Shown here piece by piece: positions 6,974-11,891 of a DNA stretch of 11,891 bases. The position numbers and the translations under genes were made by a program. How positions within the stretch are numbered: the stretch's first letter is position 1; each line of letters starts with the position of its first letter. Origin of the DNA: an uncultured Clostridia bacterium (GTDB lineage Bacteria; Bacillota; Clostridia; TANB77; CAG-508); assembly GCA_934149005.1 (NCBI GenBank), contig CAKPDN010000020.1, forward strand, positions 1 to 11,891, in the 5' to 3' direction. The notes beneath the pieces are model-generated. The model worked only from the letters and a program-made list of their open reading frames with translations, ran no database searches and was not told the DNA's origin.

Positions 6974-7471
6974 TTGAATAAACTATTTGATATAATTATA
7001 AAAAATATTGATAGGATAAAATCTAAAATAAATGATATAGAATTAGAAAAACAAGAGTTATCTGGAAATATTATTGAAAACAAAAACAAAAGATTGAATC
7101 TATCAGAAACATTTGACATAAGCAGAATTAGATATGATTATGGCATAAAATTAAAAAATGATAACTTAGTGAGAATGAATAGTAAATTATTAGAAATAGA
7201 TACAGATGGCAATTTATACTTTCTTAATGTTAATAATCCAAAAGAAAAAGAAATCATTGGAAAGGTAGAAAATTGCTTATATGAATTTGATATATTTAAT
7301 GAAGAATGGAAGAAAGCAGATATAGTTCGTATATTAAGTTCTACTAATTTTGCGATAAAAGGTAGTAAACTAAAGGAATTAAGTAAAGCAATATTAGAAA
7401 ACAAAGGATTAGAACTATATTCAAATATTAATAAGAATAGAAAATTGGGAGGATTGAATTTGTATGAGTGA
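6974..7471 (+). CDS. Hypothetical protein, TTG start
   Basis: This 165-aa soluble protein has an N-terminal amphipathic helix or short coiled coil (about 5-42), then a beta-rich segment (KNDNLVRMNSKLLEIDTDGN and following), then a C-terminal helical and basic part. The start is TTG, placed 7 nt after a perfect AGGAGG, with no ATG near it. The gene begins 11 bp after the upstream stop and its end overlaps the next gene by 8 bp. No recognised family; the tail LGGLNLYE also carries the ribosome binding site of the next gene. Confidence 0.72.
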   Translation: MNKLFDIIIKNIDRIKSKINDIELEKQELSGNIIENKNKRLNLSETFDISRIRYDYGIKLKNDNLVRMNSKLLEIDTDGNLYFLNVNNPKEKEIIGKVENCLYEFDIFNEEWKKADIVRILSSTNFAIKGSKLKELSKAILENKGLELYSNINKNRKLGGLNLYE

Positions 7472-7814
7472 TGAATTAACAATTGAAAATATAAAAAAAG
7501 AAGTTGAAGGTAGAGATATAATAGATGTTAAACTTAAAGATATGGTAGAACTTTTAAATAAATATAGAGAAGATTTGAATAATCCATATTTATCAGATGA
7601 AAAAACATTAGAAGAATGTAATAGTGTTGTATTTAATCCACTTATGGAAGAATATATGGGATATAGGAAAGCTTTTATTCAAAAAGCTATAAGCAAAGAA
7701 GAATTTGAAAATTTAGTTGAAACATTTGTTAAACAGGACAAATTTTATAACTTATATGAAAAAGCTGTTGCAGTTAGCAAATCCGAAACTGAAAGTGAGG
7801 AAATTGTTCAATGA
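7464..7814 (+). CDS. Small acidic hypothetical protein
   Basis: This 116-aa helical, acidic, soluble protein has no membrane segment or metal-binding pattern. GGGAGG (7447-7452) lies 11 nt upstream of the ATG, a slightly long spacing, and the gene overlaps both neighbours (8 bp and 4 bp), indicating coupled translation. Helical segments at about 20-37, 50-75 and 78-108 contain aromatic-rich patches (LMEEYMGYRKAF, DKFYNLYEK) that could be a protein-protein interface. I do not recognise the family. Size and charge would fit an adaptor or chaperone for a neighbouring product, which is a guess. Confidence 0.72.
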   Translation: MSDELTIENIKKEVEGRDIIDVKLKDMVELLNKYREDLNNPYLSDEKTLEECNSVVFNPLMEEYMGYRKAFIQKAISKEEFENLVETFVKQDKFYNLYEKAVAVSKSETESEEIVQ

Positions 7815-8344
7815 GTATAATGCAAGATTTTGAAGAAGCAAGAAAAATAATTGGACCAGAAAAATATGACGCCATTGAAAAATATTTAGATGAAGTATGT
7901 CCTAAAAGTAATTATGATAAATATAACAAAGAATTAAATAGTATGCTTGATTATTCTACAGATGAATGGTTAAAACAGAAAAAAGAATTAGAAGAAAAAT
8001 ATGGAATTATATTTTTAAGTGATGTTATTTATAAGCCAGAAGAATGGGAAAAATATGAGGCTTGGTATAATGAAAAAAGCAAAACATATATAATTGAATT
8101 ATGGGAAAACAATGCTGATAGAAATGATGGTTTTGGTCAAATAAAAGAAGATGATATAAAAGATCTAGGACAAGCAATAAAAAAAGCTAAAGAAATATTT
8201 GAAACAACTGAATGTGTATCTGTTGAAGTACAAAGATATATTGACAGAGAACCATTATATTTTAGAGATAAGGTAAATGAAAAATACTTCCATATTGAAG
8301 AAAATCTAATACAAGAGGAGGAACTAGATGAACCAGAAAGCTGA
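7811..8344 (+). CDS. Hypothetical protein, probably two small domains
   Basis: This 177-aa soluble protein starts in an ATGA overlap with the preceding stop, with GAGG upstream. Residues 1-88 are helical with many aromatic and charged residues (EEWEKYEAWYNEK, 77-89). Residues about 91-142 form a separate alpha/beta unit beginning KTYIIELWENNADRNDGFGQ and ending in a strand-like CVSVEVQRYI after a helix (DLGQAIKKAKEIFE). The second unit looks like a compact accessory domain of the kind found as building blocks in mobile-element proteins. That is an impression of style, not a match. The tail is acidic. The next gene overlaps its end by 17 bp. Confidence 0.75.
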   Translation: MSIMQDFEEARKIIGPEKYDAIEKYLDEVCPKSNYDKYNKELNSMLDYSTDEWLKQKKELEEKYGIIFLSDVIYKPEEWEKYEAWYNEKSKTYIIELWENNADRNDGFGQIKEDDIKDLGQAIKKAKEIFETTECVSVEVQRYIDREPLYFRDKVNEKYFHIEENLIQEEELDEPES

Positions 8345-9149
8345 CAAAGGAAAGAATAATGAACAGGCTCTTAAGGATATAGAAAGTCTTGATGTGATTT
8401 ATAAAACCTTATTAAGTAGCAAAATAGAAGATGAAAAAACAAAAAAGATAATTACTGAAATGACTAATATAATAAAAAAAGAAATTGAAACAAAGATTAT
8501 AGAAAATAGAATTGACGCAAATGAGTATATAAACGTTGTAAATAAAACACATATTGTTGAAATGGATAAAGATGAAGCAATTAGATATTATGCAGATAAA
8601 ATAGTGTATGATTGTATTACTGATTGTTCTGAAAACAATAGAATATTTAATGTTGATGAATATACAAATAATGATTTTCTAGTTAAAAATTTTCCTGAAA
8701 TCGTAAAAAGAATAGATTTTGATGAAAGAGTTAGTGATTTACAAGTTGATTTTGATAAAAAAGAAATTGATATGGTTTTTTATTTAGAGTATTGTCCTCA
8801 TTACTTTCAAGACGATTTGGATATAAGTGATGAAAGCAGATTAAGAATATTAAAAGAGTTTAAAAATTATATTTGCGATTATAGGACATATACTCCTGAA
8901 AGATGGCTGAAAACTAATACAAAAGATTTAATTAATGACTATTATAACAATAAATATGATTCTGTTGAAGATAAGGATTTAGTGTATAATTTACTAAGCG
9001 AAGAATTATATACTACTGGGTTTGTAGATAAATACCTTGATGGATATACAGTAAATGTGAATAGGGAAAATATAGACGATTTGATAAATACTTTAGATAA
9101 AAGAATCAATGAAATACAATTAGAAAATGGAGAGATAGAAAATGGATAA
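8328..9149 (+). CDS. Hypothetical acidic protein
   Basis: This 273-aa soluble protein follows a perfect AGGAGG (8316-8321). The N-terminal 65 residues are helical and charged. The middle (about 80-165) holds KDEAIRYYADKIVYDCITDC and a predicted strand pair (LQVDFDKKEIDMVFYLEYC). The C-terminal part (about 170-265) is helical with many Tyr and Asp residues (YNNKYDSVEDKDLVYNLLSE). Four cysteines (95, 100, 156, 183) are not arranged as a clear zinc site. The family is not recognised. It overlaps both neighbours (17 and 8 bp), so it is well embedded in the operon. Its helical, Tyr- and Asp-rich composition resembles the next gene product, but I could not align the two convincingly. Confidence 0.75.
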   Translation: MNQKADKGKNNEQALKDIESLDVIYKTLLSSKIEDEKTKKIITEMTNIIKKEIETKIIENRIDANEYINVVNKTHIVEMDKDEAIRYYADKIVYDCITDCSENNRIFNVDEYTNNDFLVKNFPEIVKRIDFDERVSDLQVDFDKKEIDMVFYLEYCPHYFQDDLDISDESRLRILKEFKNYICDYRTYTPERWLKTNTKDLINDYYNNKYDSVEDKDLVYNLLSEELYTTGFVDKYLDGYTVNVNRENIDDLINTLDKRINEIQLENGEIENG

Positions 9150-10059
9150 AGCTTTAATAGTTAATAGTTTATCAGACGAAATAATGATGTTATTAAGAGA
9201 AAAATTACAAAGAAGCGATTGTATAAAATCTTATGAAGAAACTATGGGGAATTTCACAGTTATAACAAAAGAAGGAATTAAATATGATTGCTATACGAAA
9301 CAAGAAAAAAATAGAAAAGAATATGTTTTATATAACGAACATTTTGAAAAAGGTAGCAGATTTAGCTTAAGAACATTGAATAGTAAATATTTCGATTCTA
9401 ACATTATTCCAGATGTTTTTGAAGACTTTATATTAAAAACAGAAATTTCATATAAAGCAGTCAAAGAAGGAATAAAAGCGTTTCAAAAAAGAACAAATAA
9501 CTATGACATTATAAATGTATTAAATAATGAAAAATATCTAAAATATGTCAAAGATAACAATTTAAAAGAATTAATATATTTCTTATGGAATAAAGGATAT
9601 GAATTTGCAACTAAATTTCCTGATCCAGATGTTGTCTATAATCAATATGAATATTTAAGAAAACAAGCGTTAGAAAGAGTTGATGTTGGCAAAATTAAAG
9701 AACTTATGCTTAGACATAGAGATATACATATATATTTAGATGAAGATAATATACCAGAAAAAGCTGAAGAACTAAAAAATGTAAAAGAAATAGAATATTC
9801 TTATGGTCATATAGTTGCAAAGGCAAAAACTTATGATATAAAAATGAATCTTTTGCCATTAAATGGAGAGATACTTGTATTTGATACTGAAGGAGTAAAT
9901 GAAATAGCAAGATGTGATGTTGGATATTATTCAAAAGAATACGAAAATAAAGCTTTAAGCGAAATGGCTAAAAATATAAGAAATTTTGAATTAGAAAATT
10001 TTGTTGAATTTGAAAAATTTGATAAAAAGGAGAAAGAAGAAAATGAACAAGAAGAATAA
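9142..10059 (+). CDS. Hypothetical protein
   Basis: This 305-aa soluble protein overlaps the preceding gene by 8 bp and has GGAGAG upstream of the ATG. The N-terminal third has a strand-like unit (NFTVITKEGIKYDCYTKQEK, 37-56, then KEYVLYNE). Residues about 100-180 are helical. Residues about 190-260 form an alpha/beta segment (HIYLDEDNIPEKAEELKNVK, then strands IVAKAKTYDIKMNLLPL and GEILVFDTEG). The C-terminus is a charged helix (FVEFEKFDKKEKEENEQEE). No catalytic motif or known family is apparent. The last 17 bp overlap the sortase start, and the AAGGAGA for the sortase lies inside this gene. Confidence 0.75.
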   Translation: MDKALIVNSLSDEIMMLLREKLQRSDCIKSYEETMGNFTVITKEGIKYDCYTKQEKNRKEYVLYNEHFEKGSRFSLRTLNSKYFDSNIIPDVFEDFILKTEISYKAVKEGIKAFQKRTNNYDIINVLNNEKYLKYVKDNNLKELIYFLWNKGYEFATKFPDPDVVYNQYEYLRKQALERVDVGKIKELMLRHRDIHIYLDEDNIPEKAEELKNVKEIEYSYGHIVAKAKTYDIKMNLLPLNGEILVFDTEGVNEIARCDVGYYSKEYENKALSEMAKNIRNFELENFVEFEKFDKKEKEENEQEE

Positions 10060-10603
10060 AATAATTATTATTTTAAGTATATTAGCAGTTTTAATGTTAG
10101 GAATAGTTTTAATTTCAAATCATAATAAAGAAAATGGAATAAAAACAAGTAGTGATTCTGAAACAAGTCAAAATGCTGATAATAATGAAGAAACTAAGAA
10201 ATATGAAATTAAGGATTTAGGAACAATAGAATGTCAAAAAATCGAATTAAATGCACCTATTAAAGAAACAATTGAATTAGATGTATTATCTACTGCAGTA
10301 GGTCATTTTGAAGATACACCAATATATAATGGAAATGTATGTTTAGCAGGTCATAATTCTGGAACAAATAAAAACGGAGAAGATATTGGATTTTTTAAAA
10401 GACTAAATGAATTAGAAGAAGGAGATCAGGTTATATATCATCACGCATTTGGCGAATACATATATAAAGTAAGTGAAATAAAAGAAATTGAAGAAACTGA
10501 TTTTTCTGTATTAGAGCCGTCTACAACTGATAAACTAACATTAATTACTTGTGTAAAAGGTCAAAAAAAATTAAGATTATGTGTAATCTGTGATAGAATT
10601 TAG
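10043..10603 (+). CDS. Small membrane-anchored sortase
   Basis: This 186-aa sortase is a cysteine transpeptidase that attaches secreted proteins to the cell wall or to each other. It has an N-terminal membrane anchor (about 6-25), a polar linker (26-55) and a sortase domain with all three catalytic residues: His104 in CLAGHNSG, Cys170 in LTLITCVKG and Arg178 in KLRLCVICD. The eight-residue Cys-Arg gap and compact size resemble class D/E-like sortases; subclass is not certain. I start at the ATG at 10043, which follows AAGGAGA and begins a typical MNKKNK signal anchor; the longer frame upstream lies in the previous gene. It is the last gene of the operon. No LPXTG-type substrate is visible in the window, so the substrate must lie elsewhere or use an atypical signal. 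Confidence 0.92.
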   Translation: MNKKNKIIIILSILAVLMLGIVLISNHNKENGIKTSSDSETSQNADNNEETKKYEIKDLGTIECQKIELNAPIKETIELDVLSTAVGHFEDTPIYNGNVCLAGHNSGTNKNGEDIGFFKRLNELEEGDQVIYHHAFGEYIYKVSEIKEIEETDFSVLEPSTTDKLTLITCVKGQKKLRLCVICDRI

Positions 10604-10622
10604 CTTAATTTATGTAAATCTA

Positions 10623-10651
10623 TTTATTTTTCTTCCAAAATATGGTATAAT
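10623..10651 (+). promoter_or_regulatory. Candidate promoter of the duplicated-domain gene
   Basis: TGG plus TATAAT (10643-10651) is a perfect extended -10. The hexamer 17 bp upstream (TTTATT, 10623-10628) is a weak -35, acceptable with an extended -10. Transcription would start near 10658. No clear terminator separates this promoter from the sortase gene, so read-through from the operon is possible. Confidence 0.6.
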
Positions 10652-10674
10652 ATTCGCAGAAGTGAGGTGTTTTA

Positions 10675-11172
10675 ATGAATAGAACTATTAATATTTATCA
10701 AACGCTGAACGAAAGAGAAAAATATATTTTGGATAAACTTGAAATTGATGAAGAGGATTTAAAACCAGAATATGCCAGTTCTGTTATTACTATTATGAAA
10801 AGAATGACAGAAAGAATTTCTGAATTACCATTAACTGATGAACAAGTATTGTCAGCAATAAAAGATTTTGATCAATTTCACGATATTTATTTTAAAGGGA
10901 TAGATATAATTAGGAGTGATGAAGACTATCCTGACATTAAAATAAATGTATATGAATCACTATCTGATGAAACAAAAAAAACATTAGAAATACTAGATAT
11001 AAAAGTAGAAGATAAAGAAATGACAGCTAAGGAATACGCTAAAATATCGCATATATTAATAAACAAAATGCTTATAAAATTTGGAACTGGAATAAAAAAA
11101 CAAGAATGTGTTGACTTAACATTAAAAATCATAGCATTTTTCATTATAAATATGGTTAAAAATGAAAAATAA
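10675..11172 (+). CDS. Hypothetical protein made of two tandem copies of one domain
   Basis: This 165-aa soluble, helical protein consists of two repeats of about 65 residues. Repeat 1 (5-68) begins INIYQTLNEREKYILDKLEI and repeat 2 (90-156) begins INVYESLSDETKKTLEILDI. The similarity continues as KPEYASSVITIMKRM against AKEYAKISHILINKM, then weakens. Such internal duplication suggests a pseudo-dimeric fold. A regulator or binding protein is possible, but there is no recognisable helix-turn-helix motif. The start follows GAGGTG, and the gene has its own extended -10 promoter. It converges on the XRE gene across a shared terminator. The family is not recognised. Confidence 0.78.
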   Translation: MNRTINIYQTLNEREKYILDKLEIDEEDLKPEYASSVITIMKRMTERISELPLTDEQVLSAIKDFDQFHDIYFKGIDIIRSDEDYPDIKINVYESLSDETKKTLEILDIKVEDKEMTAKEYAKISHILINKMLIKFGTGIKKQECVDLTLKIIAFFIINMVKNEK

Positions 11173-11212
11173 AAAAATAGAGATGTATTAGCAATAATAT
11201 ATCTCTATTTTT
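11173..11212. terminator. Strong bidirectional intrinsic terminator
   Basis: AAAAATAGAGAT (11173-11184) pairs perfectly with ATCTCTATTTTT (11201-11212). Pairing continues inward for six more positions (one G-U) to close a GCAA tetraloop at 11191-11194, an 18-bp stem in all. A- and T-runs on the two sides serve both the plus-strand gene ending at 11172 and the minus-strand XRE gene, whose stop codon (11205-11207) lies in the stem. Confidence 0.9.
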
Positions 11213-11537
11213 CTAATAAAGCGTCAATTAATGTATAAATAACTTTTTTATCTTTTTTACTTAATTTCATAAACTTCTTTTCATATTCATCAGAATCTTT
11301 TTTGGCATTAGATTTTTGAATAAACTTATATAATATATCATTTGGAGTAACATTATAAGCTTCACAAAATTTAAGCATAGTATTTATTGTTCCTTTTGCA
11401 ATACCACACTCAATTTGACTAATATATTTTGTTTCTAATCCAGTAAGTTGTGAAACTTGCTCTTGTGTCAAATTATTTTTTTTGCGAATCTCTTGTAAAG
11501 ATTTTCCATAAGTTACGTTTTCTGTATTCCTTTCCAT
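11205..11537 (-). CDS. XRE-family transcriptional regulator (HTH_3)
   Basis: This 110-aa Cro/CI-type DNA-binding protein has its helix-turn-helix at about 10-65: the scaffold GKSLQEIRKKNNLTQEQVSQ, the recognition region LTGLETKYISQIECG and the closing helix TMLKFCEAYNVTPNDILY. The C-terminal 35 residues are charged and helical (KKFMKLSKKDKKVIYTLIDA), probably for dimerisation. There is no peptidase or sensor domain. I chose the ATG at 11535-11537, with GGAGGT 4 nt upstream; a GTG four codons earlier overlaps that site. It is transcribed away from a strong divergent promoter that contains a perfect palindrome (11632-11650), the likely operator. Control of element functions or of an adjacent leader-controlled gene is inferred from context. 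Confidence 0.92.
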   Translation of the reverse strand: MERNTENVTYGKSLQEIRKKNNLTQEQVSQLTGLETKYISQIECGIAKGTINTMLKFCEAYNVTPNDILYKFIQKSNAKKDSDEYEKKFMKLSKKDKKVIYTLIDALLEK

Positions 11538-11552
11538 ATATACCTCCACACC

Positions 11553-11558
11553 ATTATA
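11553..11558 (-). promoter_or_regulatory. Candidate -10 element of the XRE gene
   Basis: A perfect TATAAT reads on the minus strand 15 bases upstream of the start codon, so the leader would be very short. The -35 region (about 11576-11581) is a poor match and lies within the palindrome at 11567-11581, which would allow autoregulation. Confidence 0.5.
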
Positions 11559-11566
11559 ATACTGTA

Positions 11567-11581
11567 TTTTATTGAATAAAA
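11567..11581. promoter_or_regulatory. Palindrome TTTTATT-G-AATAAAA over the XRE promoter
   Basis: Perfect 7-bp arms with a single central base cover the -35/spacer of the XRE gene. The arms resemble those of the palindrome at 11632-11650 (shared ATTTTAT), so both could be sites for the XRE protein. The sequence is low-complexity AT, so chance is possible. Confidence 0.4.
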
Positions 11582-11628
11582 GAACTAATGATTATAAGAT
11601 GTAGTCCGTAAAAATACTATACAAACTA

Positions 11629-11657
11629 TTTACATTTTATCCTAAAATGTGTATAAT
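11629..11657 (+). promoter_or_regulatory. Strong outward promoter divergent from the XRE gene
   Basis: TTTACA (11629-11634) and TATAAT (11652-11657) are separated by exactly 17 bp, the best sigma-A-type promoter in the window. Transcription would start near 11664 and run out of the right edge. Confidence 0.75.
11632..11650. promoter_or_regulatory. Perfect palindromic operator between -35 and -10
   Basis: ACATTTTA-TCC-TAAAATGT has perfect 8-bp arms. It overlaps the -35 hexamer and fills the spacer up to the -10, where a bound dimer would block RNA polymerase. The divergent XRE regulator is the obvious candidate ligand. Confidence 0.7.
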
Positions 11658-11663
11658 ATACGA

Positions 11664-11797
11664 TATAAAAAAAAGAATGTTAATTTGCGAGTAACATTTA
11701 TTTTAATAATATGGAAAGCCTATCTACATTTGGGGAGATTAGGGTGTGCTTTGCGATTAATATTTGGATTTTATAAAAGAAATTCAAATATTTTTTT
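11664..11797 (+). ncRNA. Structured leader or small RNA ending in an intrinsic terminator
   Basis: The predicted transcript from the strong promoter is about 134 nt. It holds a 7-bp hairpin (AATGTTA 11676-11682 with TAACATT 11692-11698). A compound stem follows: AAAGC 11715-11719 with GCTTT 11748-11752, and inside it CTATCT 11720-11725 with AGATTAG 11736-11742 bulging one base. A terminator comes last. TTTGCGA occurs in the first loop (11685-11691) and again at 11750-11756. I do not recognise a known riboswitch. A 21-codon frame without a ribosome binding site (11711-11776) runs into the terminator loop. It may be an attenuator for a gene beyond the window or a free-standing small RNA. Confidence 0.5.
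11759..11797 (+). terminator. Intrinsic terminator closing the leader RNA
   Basis: AATATTTGGATTT (11759-11771) pairs with AAATTCAAATATT (11780-11792), 13 bp with one G-U pair and an 8-nt loop, followed by five further T bases (11793-11797). It is a complete Rho-independent terminator about 100-135 nt after the predicted transcription start, with no gene in between. Confidence 0.8.
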
Positions 11798-11891
11798 ACC
11801 TTAAGTTACTTTAGGTTAGTGTAAAATTTTAGTTGGCAAAGTGATGAAAATTCGATTTTATGTTTTTTAGACATAAGAAAAACATAAATAA
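11798..11891 (+). other. Post-terminator leader with an 11-bp-arm inverted repeat
   Basis: TTTATGTTTTT (11857-11867) and AAAAACATAAA (11878-11888) are perfect inverted copies around a 10-bp loop. A short frame ATG AAA ATT to TAG (11844-11870, peptide MKIRFYVF) ends at the start of that loop. Its ribosome binding site is weak at best. A leader peptide overlapping an inverted repeat is the layout used in translational or transcriptional attenuation, but the controlled gene is not in view. Confidence 0.35.

Noticed and set aside
7138..7482. Minus-strand open frame of 114 codons
   Set aside because: It is antisense to a well-supported gene, hydrophobic from reading AT-rich codons in reverse, and has no ribosome binding site.
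8328..10059. Third and fourth members of a paralog family (8328-9149 versus 9142-10059)
   Set aside because: The two products share composition and Tyr/Asp richness, but I could not align any convincing block between them by eye.
11664..11891. Known riboswitch, T-box or type III antitoxin RNA array
   Set aside because: I saw no conserved core of the common riboswitch classes, no T-box GGUGG-type motif, and only a partial two-copy TTTGCGA repeat instead of a regular tandem array before a toxin gene.
1..11891. CRISPR array, tRNA or rRNA genes, insertion-sequence ends
   Set aside because: No regular spaced repeats, no cloverleaf-like or rRNA sequences, and no terminal inverted repeats flanking a transposase were seen.

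Overview
The window is about 11.9 kb of very AT-rich DNA (roughly a quarter G+C by eye). It has strong AGGAGG-type ribosome binding sites, occasional TTG starts, sigma-A-like promoters and TGA used as a stop. Together with a VanR/VanS-type two-component system, a sortase and a C39-like peptidase, this points to a low-GC Gram-positive bacterium (Firmicutes, probably a gut Clostridia relative). The gene content looks like the accessory part of an integrative/conjugative or other large mobile element. No relaxase, integrase, coupling protein or other transfer hallmark is visible, so that is inference.

Layout: (1) Positions 1-217 hold the 3' end of an unrecognised plus-strand gene with an apparent one-base insertion, ending in a hairpin shared with the next, convergent gene. 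(2) Positions 216-983, minus strand, encode a membrane-anchored extracytoplasmic C39-like cysteine peptidase. (3) Positions 984-1144 are a divergent promoter region with two 11-bp direct repeats of OmpR/PhoB type. (4) Positions 1145-2907 hold a VanR-type response regulator, broken by one extra base near 1424, and an intact VanS-type histidine kinase that overlaps it. No vancomycin-resistance enzymes follow. (5) Positions 2908-3077 hold two inverted repeats, a candidate promoter and a complete intrinsic terminator just before the next ribosome binding site, which suggests attenuation. (6) Positions 3078-10603 are a tight plus-strand operon of nine genes. It starts with a secreted/membrane protein, continues through seven charged cytoplasmic proteins of no family I recognise (the first two are tandem paralogs), and ends with a small membrane-anchored sortase. 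Neighbouring genes overlap by 4-17 bp or are separated by 11-13 bp. (7) Positions 10675-11172 are a separately promoted gene whose 165-aa product is two tandem copies of one domain. A very strong bidirectional terminator closes it. (8) Positions 11205-11537, minus strand, encode an XRE-family regulator. (9) Positions 11538-11891 contain no long gene. They hold a consensus-like outward promoter with a perfect palindrome between its -35 and -10, a structured leader RNA of about 130 nt ending in an intrinsic terminator, and a further 11-bp-arm inverted repeat at the window edge.

How the parts may work together (inference): VanS would sense an envelope signal, and VanR would act at the 1060-1081 repeats on its own operon and possibly on the divergent peptidase. 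The nine-gene operon joins surface components at both ends (secreted protein first, sortase last) to a set of intracellular proteins whose job cannot be read from sequence. The XRE regulator probably controls the divergent promoter whose transcript runs into the attenuated leader. The two items most worth pursuing as undescribed biology are the nine-gene operon with its tandem paralogs and leader attenuator, and the palindrome-controlled structured leader RNA at the right edge.
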